A DNA stretch of 7,596 nt from CAWEHT01 sp963808455 (GTDB lineage: Bacteria; Chloroflexota; Anaerolineae; CG2-30-64-16), in assembly GCA_963808455.1 (NCBI GenBank), contig CAWEHT010000162.1:1-7596 (forward strand), read 5' to 3'. Shown here piece after piece: positions 1 to 6,922 of this stretch; the first letter of the stretch is position 1, and the number at the start of each line of letters is the position of its first letter. A program made the translations under genes and the position numbers. The notes under the pieces were generated by a model. It did no database searches. It was not told where the DNA came from and saw only the letters and a program-made list of their open reading frames with translations.

Positions 1-1
1 A

Positions 2-499
2 GAACTTCGCGGGATCGTACACACAAATCGGCTGGATTACCAGATCGTTGACCGGCGAAAAGACGATTACAGGTTATACGAGAAACTGACTCCTCCGCGT
101 GTCATCACGTCTGATGGTGAGATCATTGGAGGTGAGTACGAACGAGAAAATCTCCCACCCGAAGCTATGGTCGGTCTACCGGTCTCTTCCGGACTCGTCG
201 AGGGTCGAGCACGTGTCTTCTCGAGCATGGAAGCTGCTGACCTCGAAGACGGCGACATACTGGTCACCTCCTTTACCGACCCCAGCTGGACGCCATTGTT
301 TGTATCCATCAAAGGCCTGGTCACCGAGGTCGGTGGGCTGATGACCCATGGAGCAGTGATCGCACGTGAATATGGCTTAGCAGCGGTGGTTGGAGTAGAG
401 AATGCTACCAAACTGATAAAGGATGGGCAGCGCATTCGGGTGCATGGAACGGAAGGGTATGTAGAAGATCCTATCTGGGAATTAGAAACCCTTGCCTGA
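2..499 (+). CDS. rph: Rifampin phosphotransferase / PEP-synthase-like enzyme, C-terminal part (5' cut by window edge)
   Basis: The frame is open from base 2 to the TGA at 497-499 and gives 165 residues; the N-terminal part lies outside the window. The sequence covers the swivelling phosphohistidine domain of PEP-utilising enzymes. The motif GGLMTHGAVIAREYG (residues 111-125) carries the phospho-acceptor His at residue 116, followed by AAVVGVENATKLIKDGQRIRVHG. The stretch VSSGLVEGRARV plus LVTSFTDPSWTPLF is the usual start of this domain. In rifampin phosphotransferases this His carries phosphate from the ATP site to the rifamycin site (family knowledge). The close match to Rph-type C-termini favours Rph over housekeeping PEP synthase, but without the rifampin-binding domain this is not proven. 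About ten residues (DPIWELETLA) extend past the usual end. Base composition differs from its neighbours: bases 361-420 are 47% GC against 72% for 721-780, so recent acquisition is possible. Confidence 0.85.
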   Translation, partial: ELRGIVHTNRLDYQIVDRRKDDYRLYEKLTPPRVITSDGEIIGGEYERENLPPEAMVGLPVSSGLVEGRARVFSSMEAADLEDGDILVTSFTDPSWTPLFVSIKGLVTEVGGLMTHGAVIAREYGLAAVVGVENATKLIKDGQRIRVHGTEGYVEDPIWELETLA

Positions 500-675
500 G
501 TGGTTATTTGAGCGCTTTTACCCTTGATCGAGCCATCCTAGTCGCAGGTGTCTTGAGGCAGACAGACAGATCGCGCTGCGCCGCGCTAGGGTGAGCGACG
601 CGAGCCGCGGGGCCTCGCGCCGGGTCGGGACCGGAACGATGCGCGGGGCCTGGCAGGCGGCCGCCGGAGGTGAGC
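500..675. other. Intergenic spacer with abrupt GC change
   Basis: These 176 bases separate the rph-like gene from the DHFR-family gene. GC content rises sharply near base 570. I see no convincing hairpin terminator after the rph stop and no clear -35/-10 pair. The only clear signal is the ribosome binding site of the next gene at its right end. Confidence 0.5.
666..670 (+). promoter_or_regulatory. Ribosome binding site that decides the start of the DHFR-family gene
   Basis: GGAGG lies five bases before the ATG at 676. An in-frame GTG at 670 overlaps this sequence and cannot be served by it, so ATG 676 is preferred. Confidence 0.7.
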
Positions 676-1224
676 ATGGGCAGCGTGATCTACTACGTGG
701 CGACGAGCGTCGACGGCATGATCGCGGACGTGGAGGGCCGCGTCGGCTGGCTCGAGCCGTTCGAGCGCTCGGGCGAAGATTACGGCTACCGGGCGTTCCT
801 CAGCCATGTCGGGGCGCTCGTGATGGGGTCGGGCACCTACGAGTGGCTGCTGAAGGCCGGGATCGACTGGCCGTATGCCGGCATCGAGGCCGTCGTCATG
901 ACGGGCCGCCGGCTGCCGCAGCCGCCGGGCGGGCAGGTGGCCTTCGACGCCGGGGACCCTGGCGAGATCGTGCGCGTGCTGAAGGCGAGGCACCAAAAGG
1001 ATATCTGGCTGGTCGGCGGGGGCCGGCTCGCGGGGGCCTTTGCGGAACGCGACCTGGTGGATGAATACGATCTCACGATCGTCCCCGTCGTGCTGGGTGC
1101 GGGCATCCCGCTGCTTGCGAGCCGGCAGGGGCCAGCCGTGGCCCGGCCCCTCACGATGGTCGAGCACCAGGCCTACCCCAGCGGCGCCATCCGGGCGCGG
1201 TACATCGTGGCGCGGGGCGCCTGA
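676..1224 (+). CDS. Dihydrofolate reductase family protein (RibD C-terminal domain)
   Basis: The product is 182 residues, a normal length for stand-alone DHFR/RibD-C-fold proteins such as YyaP/YwjB. It shows the family pattern in order. The N-terminal strand and substrate loop are YYVATSVDGMIAD. Next comes LVMGSGTYEWLL (the vMGrxTYE-like motif), then the nucleotide-binding IWLVGGGRLAGAF. After that DLVDEYDLTIVPVVLGAGIPLL is the classic C-terminal signature. The family binds NAD(P)H and reduces small heterocycles, but most members, including this subgroup, have no proven substrate; folate or riboflavin biosynthesis should not be assumed. It is predicted to be cytosolic and has no signal peptide or membrane segment. 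It is followed by a hairpin-containing spacer facing the convergent operon. High GC content agrees with the rest of the window, unlike the gene before it. Confidence 0.88.
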   Translation: MGSVIYYVATSVDGMIADVEGRVGWLEPFERSGEDYGYRAFLSHVGALVMGSGTYEWLLKAGIDWPYAGIEAVVMTGRRLPQPPGGQVAFDAGDPGEIVRVLKARHQKDIWLVGGGRLAGAFAERDLVDEYDLTIVPVVLGAGIPLLASRQGPAVARPLTMVEHQAYPSGAIRARYIVARGA

Positions 1225-1401
1225 CGCCTGGGGGCCTGCGGGCAAGAGACAGATTAGTGCCGAAACATGGAGCCCTTTCGGTCACACCAGACGGATGCTT
1301 CGCTGGCGTCCCACCGTAGCGCTGGTTGTCTCGCCCACCCGAGCTTTGCACTGCGGTCAGCATGACAAACGCCCCCACCGAGGACCTTTCCTGCACATGT
1401 A

Positions 1402-1424
1402 CTGCGGGCCCAGGCGGCCCGCAG
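1402..1424. terminator. Strong hairpin in the convergent intergenic region
   Basis: A perfect 9-bp inverted repeat (CTGCGGGCC / GGCCCGCAG) with a 5-base loop lies between the two convergent transcription units. There is no T-run on either side, so a role in termination or mRNA 3'-end protection is inferred from position and stability only. Confidence 0.4.
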
Positions 1425-1451
1425 CAAAGCAATTGGTAACACAAAGGGTCT

Positions 1452-1471
1452 TGGGGGCCCGGCGGCCCCCC
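1452..1471 (-). terminator. Hairpin just after the dltD-like gene, probable operon terminator
   Basis: A perfect 8-bp stem (TGGGGGCC / GGCCCCCA) with a 4-base loop starts 13 bases beyond the dltD-like stop codon. On the minus strand it is followed by a weakly pyrimidine-rich CCCTTTGTGTT tract. The hairpin is symmetric, so it could also stop transcription arriving from the DHFR-family gene. Confidence 0.45.
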
Positions 1472-1484
1472 ATGCCGCGACCGG

Positions 1485-1685
1485 CTAGCGCAGCGTGCCA
1501 TGATAGAACGCATCGAGGGTCTGGTCGATGTAAACCCATCCCTCCTGGCTCGCGTGGTCGCCGACGAAATCATAGAAGAAATACCTGTCGTACTCGTGAT
1601 CCTGAAACGTCACGACCCTGGCCCCATACTTCCGGCCCAGCCGGCCGAGCTTATCATAGTAGCTCGCCCGCGCCGTCTTGAGAGA
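1485..1685 (-). CDS. dltD: DltD-like protein, C-terminal frame segment
   Basis: This segment holds the catalytic-His end of DltD: ASYYDKLGRLGRKYGARVVTF, then DHEYDRYFFYDF, GDHASQEGWVYIDQTLDAFYHG and a TAG stop. It has no good start codon or ribosome binding site of its own, so it is the displaced 3' end of the gene and not a separate gene. The linking piece, encoding LLIGIPMNGRYFDFAG, lies in a third frame at about 1690-1776. Confidence 0.75.
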   Translation of the reverse strand, partial: SLKTARASYYDKLGRLGRKYGARVVTFQDHEYDRYFFYDFVGDHASQEGWVYIDQTLDAFYHGTLR

Positions 1686-1777
1686 CCCCGGCGAAATCAA
1701 AGTAGCGCCCGTTCATCGGGATGCCTATCAGCAAGGTCTGCGCCCCAAGTTCTTGCAGCTCGGCCAGCGTCAGCTCT

Positions 1778-2941
1778 GAGCTGATTCCAGGGCGTATCCG
1801 AGGTTGACCTGACGAACCAGGCGTCGAACGCTGTGCTTTTCTTGGTGAGATCGGCCGCGCCGAGCTCGGACGAGCCGGGCACGGGCCCATTGGGCGCGGG
1901 GGCGTTGGCTCCCTGCGCGCCGGGCGCGGGCCCATTGGGCCCGGAGGTGTCGGCCCCCTGCGCGCCAGGCCCCGGCGCGTTGGGTCCGGAGGCGTCGGCC
2001 CCCTGCGCGCCGGGTCCGGGCGCGTTGGGCCCGGAGGCGTTGGCCCCCTGCGCGCCGGGTCCGGGCCCGCCAGGCCTGGGCAAGTTGAGCCCGGGCAAGT
2101 TGGGCCCGCGGAAATCCGCCTTGTGTTCGTCCCAATAGGTGTCGTTGATGCCGAAGACATTGTTGCCGCTTTCCGCTGCGTCGTGGGCCGAAGCCTCGGC
2201 AACGAGGCTCGACCAGTCGAGCACGGCGGGATCGTGTGGCAAGGTCGCCTGCAAACCCTTCTGGCCCCGGATGTAGGCCAGGACCTCCCAGTGATCCTGC
2301 AGACGCATGATCCAGAGGTTCAGCTTGCCCAGCGGGAAGAGGGCGAAGTAGGCGGCTCGATCGGCCAGGCCCCCGGCGGCCAGCCGCTGCGTCGCGAATT
2401 CCAGCAGCGGGTCTTTGGCGAGCAGCCTTGGGGATTTCACCATCTCCTTGGCGATCCGCTGCTTGAGGCCGAAACTGAGGTCGCTGCTGAAGACGAGCTC
2501 CTTGGCTTCCAGGGCCGAGAAGTTGTCCTCCCAGTTGCCCCCGTATTCCAATACGGTGCCCCGATCGGCTATCAGCACCACTTTCTTTCCGCGCAGCTGG
2601 GACCCGTCGCCGGCGAGCTGCAGCGCCACGCACAGGAGCGACTGCAGCTCGAAGCCGATCCGTGAGACATCGAAGCCGGTCGGGTAGGCCTCGAAGAGGG
2701 CCGCTCCGTCATAGGCATTGTCGGCCCTCATTTCCGAGCTCCCATACATCGGCAGCAGATCGGGCTGCTGCAGGGTAGCCTTCTGGATGGCATTCCCGAG
2801 GCTCTTCTGGTGAAACATGTCGGGCGCCAGTGCATGCACATAACGACCTTCGAGGGTTCGGGCATGGAAGCTAAACCCGACGGCCAGGCATCCGGCCAGG
2901 AACAGCGCCAACAGGCCAGGCACCAAATGAGGTTGTTTCAT
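1778..2941 (-). CDS. dltD: DltD-like protein, N-terminal frame segment
   Basis: This uninterrupted segment starts at ATG 2941 and contains the membrane anchor, the GSSE nucleophile motif, the helical core (ELVFSSDLSFGLKQRIAKEMV, FALFPLGKLNLWIMRLQDHW) and the repeat insertion. It ends with STAFDAWFVRSTSDTPWNQ, after which homology continues one frame over as LTLAELQELGAQTLLIG. Read literally, this frame runs on to a stop at 1697 with about 25 unrelated residues. Confidence 0.72.
1870..2095 (-). repeat. 45-bp tandem repeat coding a Pro/Gly/Ala/Asn-rich insertion in DltD
   Basis: The 10-mer CCCTGCGCGC recurs at 1911, 1956, 2001 and 2046, exactly 45 bases apart. On the minus strand each unit codes 15 residues of the type GAQGADASGPNAPGP, with only a few substitutions between units. 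The period is a multiple of three, so copy number can change without breaking the frame. It sits between the conserved blocks INDTYWDEHKADF and LTKKSTAFDAWFV, so it is probably an exposed flexible loop on the outer face of the membrane. Confidence 0.85.
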
Positions 2942-3699
2942 GCCCGATCCCCGAGCGCCCAGCTCACGCGCTCGTTCGAGGCGCCGCACTCGTAAAGCGA
3001 GCCCTGCCCTCGGCCGGGCCCCCCGAAGGAATTCTGGGAGCCGCTGCTTTGCGAGGTCGCTTCGTACTGCACCACCCTGCAGTTGGTGGTCACCCAATTC
3101 ATGACGTCCGATTGGCCCCCTCCCGGGCCGCCCCCCATCCCGCCCAGCCTGACATACCGCAGCTGGCCGCTGGCCACCAGCCTGGCCATGCTGCCGGCCG
3201 TCTCGACCTGGTCCCCGCCGCTGAAGCCGCCCAGGTAGAGCACCGGGCGCCCGGTGGCCAGCACGTAGCCCTCGCCATCGTTCGAGCTTGAGACGGCCAT
3301 CAGGTATTTCACGCCCTGCGTGTGCGCCTGCAGGTAGCTTAGCAGCGTATCGTCCACCTGCAGCCCGCTGCCGCCGCCCCCGGGACCCCCACCGCCGGGC
3401 CCGCCCTCCTGCCCGCTGTAGGCCGACGGCAGTGAGTCCGTCGAGTAGAGCGTGGTCAGGCCCGACCAGATGCCGGGCGTGATCAGGAGAGCCGCCACCA
3501 GGCAGCCGAACCCCATGCGGGCGAGCTGCTCCAGGTGGCGGCGGGCCAGCGCGGAGAGGACGATCCCGGCGCCGAGGAGCCCTGCGACGATAGGCAGCCA
3601 CCAGATCGTCTTCACGAAGTTCAGGGCGATGGTGCACTGCACGGCCACGGTGCCGGCCACGACGACGGCCGTCAGGCCGAGCGTGGGGAGCCAGCGCTC
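2938..3699 (-). CDS. GT39-type glycosyltransferase, C-terminal frame segment with outer domain
   Basis: This segment reads ERWLPTLGLTAVVVAGTVAVQ, then helices TIWWLPIVAGLLGAGIVLSAL and MGFGCLVAALLITPGIW. A soluble YkcB-like C-terminal domain with two short Gly-rich stretches follows. The final TGA (2940-2938) shares two bases with the next gene's ATG (2941-2939), so translation of the dltD-like gene probably depends on it. Confidence 0.75.
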   Translation of the reverse strand, partial: ERWLPTLGLTAVVVAGTVAVQCTIALNFVKTIWWLPIVAGLLGAGIVLSALARRHLEQLARMGFGCLVAALLITPGIWSGLTTLYSTDSLPSAYSGQEGGPGGGGPGGGGSGLQVDDTLLSYLQAHTQGVKYLMAVSSSNDGEGYVLATGRPVLYLGGFSGGDQVETAGSMARLVASGQLRYVRLGGMGGGPGGGQSDVMNWVTTNCRVVQYEATSQSSGSQNSFGGPGRGQGSLYECGASNERVSWALGDRA

Positions 3700-3702
3700 C
3701 CC

Positions 3703-3967
3703 GGCGCATTTGCCAGAGCTCGGCCACGCCGAGGCCGACCAGGGCCGCCAGCGGGGCGGCCAGCATCGAGAGATAGTACGGGTGGAAGAACCCGGCCACG
3801 CTGAAGAACAAGGCCTCGGTCAGCAGCCAGCCGCCCCACAGGACCGCCGCCTGGTGCTTCGGCTGGATCGGCCAGTGGGGCCACGAGCGCAGCGCCAGCA
3901 GCAGAGCACTGAAGAACCCGAAGGGCAGCAGCCAGCCGATCTCGTTGCTGAGCTGGCCGGTCAGCAG
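3703..3967 (-). CDS. GT39-type glycosyltransferase, third frame segment
   Basis: After GPLR the expected continuation LLTGQLSNEIGWLLPFGFF appears in this frame. It is followed by hydrophobic helices and HPYYLSMLAAPLAALVGLG, a hallmark of the family. One extra G in the coding-strand GGG (3968-3970) explains the entry, and one extra G in the GGGG at 3699-3702 explains the exit. Confidence 0.68.
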
Positions 3968-3970
3968 CCC

Positions 3971-4934
3971 GCAGGGGGCCGGCCTGCCCGGTGCCGAACA
4001 TGCCGCCGCCACCCGGCCCACCGCCGGGCCCGCCGCCACCCGGCCCACCGCCGGGCCCGCCGCCACCAGGTGCCCCACCTCCGGGCCCACCGTCACCGCC
4101 GCCAGGCGCCCCACCGCCGAACCCTCCCCCACCGGGCCCAGGGATCCCGCCGCCGTTGGGCGGGCCCAGCGGGGCCGCTCCGGCCGCGCCCCAGCCGGCC
4201 GCGTTGCCGATGGCCCCGACGGCCGCGTCCCCGTTGGCTGTGCTGCCCGAGGCGTTGGTGGCCGAGCCGGTCCTGCCGGCATCCGCCGCATCCGTTTCAG
4301 CCAGCCCCTGGAAAGCGCCGCCCGCCGGCCGTGGCATGAACTGGCTCCCACCGCCGGGCGTCCCCGGCCCGTAGGCTGCCGACGAGCTGCTGCTGCCGTG
4401 CCGCAGGTTCGAGAAGGCGCTCGAAAGGCTGCTGGAGCCGCGCCAAAGGCTCGAAAGGGTGCTCAGCAGGTTGCCGCCGGAGCTCTGGCCGGGCCCCATG
4501 CCCACCAGGCGCTGCACGCCGTTGTAACCGATGGCGAGATTCCAGGCCGAATTCGTGCCGCTGCTGCCCACGAAGGGACGCTGGCCGGCCGGCGTCAGGT
4601 CAACGGCGGTGATCCACGACAGCGAGATGGCCAGCAGCACGACGGTGGCCAGGACGAGCTTGCCGGCCTTGCGGATGAGCCGTTCGGGAGCACCGCAGAA
4701 ATACAGCGCGTAGAAGGCCGGCAAGGGCAGGTAGGCCTCGAGCATCTTGATGTTGAAGCCGATGCCTACCAACCCTGCGCCCAGGAGCAGATACTTGAGC
4801 CGGCCGCTCTCTGTGGCCTTGATGAACGCCCAGGCCGCCAGCAGCAGCACCAGGATCAGCGAGCTGTCGATGGTGTTGTTGCGGTCGGTCGCCACGGCCA
4901 CCGGAGCGATCGCCAGGGCCAGCCCGGCGATCAG
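3971..4934 (-). CDS. GT39-type glycosyltransferase, central frame segment with Gly-rich loop
   Basis: This segment codes several hydrophobic helices (SSLILVLLLAAWAFI, YLLLGAGLVGIGFNI, LVLATVVLLAISLSW), the family motif NLAIGYNGVQRLVG, a Ser-rich stretch, the Gly/Pro-rich loop and MFGTGQAGPLR. Past about 3970 the literal frame reads low-similarity sequence to a stop at 3672, while the family sequence continues one frame over. Confidence 0.68.
3997..4168 (-). repeat. Gly/Pro-rich low-complexity repeat in the GT39 outer loop
   Basis: On the minus strand this tract codes about 55 residues made almost only of Gly and Pro, with a few Ala and Asp. Part of it (about 4006-4060) repeats with a 27-bp period, coding PGGGGPGGG. 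Gly-rich loops at this place are common in this glycosyltransferase family in Actinobacteria and Chloroflexota. The plus strand shows a matching poly-Pro open frame that is only its shadow. Confidence 0.8.
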
Positions 4935-5347
4935 GCCAGCCGGCCGAACCTCCGCTGCACCAGATGGTAGAGCACGACGACCGAGAGCATGCCGGACAGC
5001 AGCTCCGGCAGCAGCACCCCGAAGGCGTTGACGCCGAACACCGCTGCCGAGGCGGTCTGCAGCCAGAAGCCGACCGGTGGCTTGTCCAGGCTGACCGAGC
5101 CGCCCGGTTCGGCCGCGACGAAGAAGAAGTTATGCCATGACTCCAGCATTGACTTGACCCCGGCCGTATAGTATTGGTTGACATAGCCGAGGGACGAGAG
5201 GTTGTAGAAGCGCAACACTCCGGCCAGGAGCACGATCGCCGCCAGGGCAACGGCGGGCCAGGCCCCTATCACTTGCGCCGTGCGCCCTGCCGCGGCGGGA
5301 TTGCGCCTGCCTCTCGCCCACGGCCGGTCAAGGATCATCGCTTTCAT
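4931..5347 (-). CDS. GT39-type glycosyltransferase, N-terminal frame segment
   Basis: This segment carries membrane helix 1 (IGAWPAVALAAIVLLAGVLRF), the first outer loop and the LDKPPVGFWLQ motif. Two more helices follow, ending LYHLVQRRFGRLA before an in-frame TGA. Homology resumes in another frame as GLIAGLALAIAPVAVATDRN, which a one-base loss in a GGG run or the collapse of a doubled GGCC would explain. Confidence 0.7.
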   Translation of the reverse strand: MKAMILDRPWARGRRNPAAAGRTAQVIGAWPAVALAAIVLLAGVLRFYNLSSLGYVNQYYTAGVKSMLESWHNFFFVAAEPGGSVSLDKPPVGFWLQTASAAVFGVNAFGVLLPELLSGMLSVVVLYHLVQRRFGRLA

Positions 5348-5397
5348 CCTGGCTTTCTCCTCTTTTCTGTCATCCCGCATCACACAACCCTCTTGAA

Positions 5398-6423
5398 TCA
5401 GGAGGCGCTATTCAGGGCGCCTCGCGAGCCACCATCGCCCCACCGTTGATCGACGAGATAGAGCGGCCGGCGTTTCACCTCGTCGTAGATCCGGCCCAGG
5501 TACTCGCCGGCGATGCCCAGGCACATGAGCTGCACCCCACCGGCGAATAACACGGCGGCGATCGTCGCCGCCGTGCCGAGGCCCGGCGCCGAGCCGCGCA
5601 ACAGGCGCAGCAGCCCGCACGCTGCCAGCGACAGCGTCCCCAGCAGCGTGAAGGCCCCGCCGGCTACGCCGGCGAGCTGCAGCGGCACATACGAAAAAGC
5701 GGTGATGGCATCCAGCGCGAAGCGCACCATCTTGCCCACCGTGAATTTGGTCTTGCCGGACTGCCGCGCCTGCCGGTGATAGGCCACGCCTGTCTGCTTG
5801 AAGCCTACCCAGCTTACCATGCCCCGCAGGAAACGATTCTGCTCGGGCATTTGCCGGATCGCATCCACCACTTTGGCATCCATGAGCCGGAAGTCGCCGG
5901 TATCCAAGGGGATGTCCACCCGGGTGATGCGGCGGATCAGCCGGTAGAAAGCGCCGGCCGTGGCTCGCTTGAGCCAGGTCTCGCCGTCGCGCTCGCTGCG
6001 CACGCCGTAGACCACATCGAAGCCGGCCAGCCATTGCTGCACCATTTCCGGGATCACCTCCGGCGGGTCTTGCAGATCGGCATCCATCAAGATCACGGCC
6101 TGGCCACGCGCGGCGTCGAGGCCGGCTGTGGTGGCGACCTGGAAACCATAGTTGCGGCTGAGGCCGATGCCCCGCACGCGCCGGTCGCCCGCGCAAAGCC
6201 GCGCGATCACCTCGGCCGAAGCGTCGCGGCTGCCGTCGTTGACCAGCACCAGCTCCCAGGGCCTGCCGATGCCATCCATCACCAGGCAGAGCCGCCGATG
6301 CAGCTCGGGCAGCCCGCAAGCTTCGTCGAAGGCGGGCACCACGATGGACAGCTGCGGTTCCAGGTTGGCTTGCGCCGCGGAAAAGGCCAGCGGCAGCGCT
6401 AGAGTCCTCGAATCAGCCGTCAT
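5398..6423 (-). CDS. Family 2 polyprenol-phosphate glycosyltransferase (GtrB/YkcC/DPM1-like)
   Basis: The product is 341 residues. The GT-A domain shows LSIVVPAFDE (25-34), LVNDGSRD (60-67), the donor and metal motif DADLQDPPE (114-122), the acceptor-side TGDFRLMD (175-182) and QNRFLRG (195-201). Two C-terminal membrane helices follow (about 240-270 and 283-308), then GEYLGRIYDEVKRRPLY, typical of the GtrB/YkcC group. These enzymes attach glucose, mannose or a related sugar from a nucleotide donor to undecaprenyl-type phosphate on the cytosolic face; the sugar cannot be read from sequence. ATG 6423 overlaps the gtrA-like stop (ATGA) and has AGGGGG just upstream. A TTG-started form six residues longer is less likely. 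It lies between the GtrA-like gene and the GT39-type gene, so all three probably form one lipid-linked sugar pathway. The frame is intact, unlike the two genes downstream. Confidence 0.93.
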   Translation of the reverse strand: MTADSRTLALPLAFSAAQANLEPQLSIVVPAFDEACGLPELHRRLCLVMDGIGRPWELVLVNDGSRDASAEVIARLCAGDRRVRGIGLSRNYGFQVATTAGLDAARGQAVILMDADLQDPPEVIPEMVQQWLAGFDVVYGVRSERDGETWLKRATAGAFYRLIRRITRVDIPLDTGDFRLMDAKVVDAIRQMPEQNRFLRGMVSWVGFKQTGVAYHRQARQSGKTKFTVGKMVRFALDAITAFSYVPLQLAGVAGGAFTLLGTLSLAACGLLRLLRGSAPGLGTAATIAAVLFAGGVQLMCLGIAGEYLGRIYDEVKRRPLYLVDQRWGDGGSRGALNSAS

Positions 6424-6890
6424 GATTGGCCCCCTTTGCAAAACACCAGGCGATCTTGCACGGCGAAGTTAAGCAGCGCCGTGCTCGCGATGCCCAGCGC
6501 GGCCGCCGGCAGCGGCGCCATGACCGTGCGCGCTGCCTGGAAAACCAGGAAGTTGATGCCCGCCGCGGCCAGCACCGAGCCATGAAAGGCGGCCCACTGG
6601 CCGGCCAGCCGCTTGAGCCCGCCCGTTTTTTCGGCCTGGCGATCGCCCCAGATGAAGCGCGCGCTCATGGCGAAGTTCAGCTGGGCCGAGGCGAGGAAAG
6701 CCAGCGTGTTTGCTGCTGCCGGGTCCCGATGTAAGGCGATGAGCAGGTCGAGGAGGGCGAGCTGCACAGCGCCACAGACCCCGCCGGTAAAGGCCGCGCG
6801 TGACAGGCGGCCGGCGTCGATTCCGAATACTCGCCAATCCCTTTGGGTTGCCCGGAGAATCAGGCCGTTGGCGGTTGCTTGCGTGGTCAT
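6420..6890 (-). CDS. gtrA: GtrA-like membrane protein
   Basis: The product is 156 residues with four predicted membrane helices, the normal size and plan for the GtrA/DPMS-like family. The conserved helix-end motifs are visible: LASAQLNFAMSARFIW (about 66-81) and LLNFAVQDRLVF (about 139-150), each the usual N-F-x-x-x-x-x-x-x-F pattern. GtrA proteins are thought to help flip or hold polyprenyl-phosphate sugars made by the partner GT2. ATG 6890 is chosen because GGAGGG lies 5-6 bases upstream. The open frame extends to 7028, but the added N-terminal sequence is translated promoter DNA including the repeat array. It is the first gene of the operon, and its stop overlaps the GT2 start. Confidence 0.88.
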   Translation of the reverse strand: MTTQATANGLILRATQRDWRVFGIDAGRLSRAAFTGGVCGAVQLALLDLLIALHRDPAAANTLAFLASAQLNFAMSARFIWGDRQAEKTGGLKRLAGQWAAFHGSVLAAAGINFLVFQAARTVMAPLPAAALGIASTALLNFAVQDRLVFCKGGQS

Positions 6891-6913
6891 AAGGTCCCTC
6901 CAATACAAACCTG

Positions 6914-6919
6914 ATTTAA
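6914..6919 (-). promoter_or_regulatory. Possible -10 element of the gtrA operon
   Basis: TTAAAT on the minus strand lies three bases beyond the last unit of the direct-repeat array. Transcription would start about 20 bases before the gtrA-like ATG. No good -35 is seen at the right distance, as expected for a promoter driven by a bound activator. Confidence 0.35.
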
Positions 6920-6922
6920 GCC

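Larger units (their letters stand above)
1485..2941 (-). pseudogene. dltD: DltD-like SGNH-fold protein, frame broken twice, with Pro/Gly-rich insertion
   Basis: The coding path starts at ATG 2941, which overlaps the preceding gene's TGA by ATGA. It runs in three frames: 2941 to about 1778, about 1776 to 1690, and 1685 to the TAG at 1485. The joined product is about 485 residues, longer than typical DltD (about 400). It has a single N-terminal membrane anchor (residues about 6-24). The nucleophile motif GSSE follows at about 67-70 (PMYGSSEM). Near the C-terminus is DHEYDRYFFYDFVGDHASQEGW, whose HASQEGW matches the conserved DltD His-Gly-Trp region. DltD acts on the outer face of the membrane with DltB in D-alanylating teichoic acids (family knowledge). 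No dltA, dltB or dltC is visible here, so the substrate may differ. The extra length comes from a 45-bp-periodic Pro/Gly/Ala/Asn-rich insertion. The first frame change lies at 1775-1783 and the second at or beside the CCCC of 1686-1689. Conserved sequence continues through both, so sequencing error is a real alternative to pseudogenisation. Confidence 0.78.
2938..5347 (-). pseudogene. YkcB/GT39-type polytopic glycosyltransferase, frame broken three times
   Basis: The whole gene can be read through four frame segments (5347-4931, about 4934-3971, 3967-3703 and 3699-2938), giving about 800 residues. Family features appear in order: a first membrane helix, SWHNFFF..., the LDKPPVGFWLQ motif after the first outer loop, VATDRNNTID, the IGYNGVQRL motif, a long Gly-rich outer loop, MFGTGQAGPLR, HPYYLSMLAAPLAALVGLG, and a C-terminal outer domain (VKYLMAVSSSNDGEGYVLATGRPVLYLGGFSG). 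This matches YkcB/ArnT-like lipid-linked sugar transferases, which move a sugar from a polyprenyl carrier to an envelope acceptor outside the membrane; donor and acceptor here are unknown. ATG 5347 has an AGGAG 9 bases upstream. ATG 5380, with GAGGG 7 bases upstream, is an alternative adding 11 residues. The stop overlaps the dltD-like start (ATGA). Frame changes fall at 4936-4937, 3968-3970 and 3699-3702, all in short G/C runs, so error is as likely as inactivation. Confidence 0.8.

Noticed and set aside
586..1245. Long minus-strand open frame opposite the DHFR-family gene
   Set aside because: It is a shadow of a gene with clear family motifs on the plus strand, rich in Arg/Pro/Ala as expected for the complement of high-GC coding DNA.
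1362..1439. Tiny 25-codon ORF with Cys/Thr-rich middle (SCTCTAGPGG), considered as a peptide precursor
   Set aside because: There is no ribosome binding site before the ATG, no modification or export genes are nearby, and a terminator-like hairpin lies inside it.
1870..2095. Considered as a CRISPR array because of regular 45-bp spacing
   Set aside because: The whole unit is repeated with no unique spacers, and it is in frame inside a coding region, so it is a coding tandem repeat.
3991..4374. Plus-strand Pro-rich open frame (PPPGPPPG repeats)
   Set aside because: It is the complement of the Gly-rich loop of the GT39-type gene, has no ribosome binding site, and its composition is explained entirely by the opposite strand.
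3690..4940. Programmed ribosomal frameshifting in the GT39-type gene
   Set aside because: Three shifts of differing direction, with no slippery heptamer or consistent stimulatory structure, fit indels better than recoding.
5776..6402. 208-residue plus-strand open frame opposite the GT2 gene
   Set aside because: The minus-strand GT2 has all catalytic motifs; this frame shows no recognisable domain and is a high-GC shadow.
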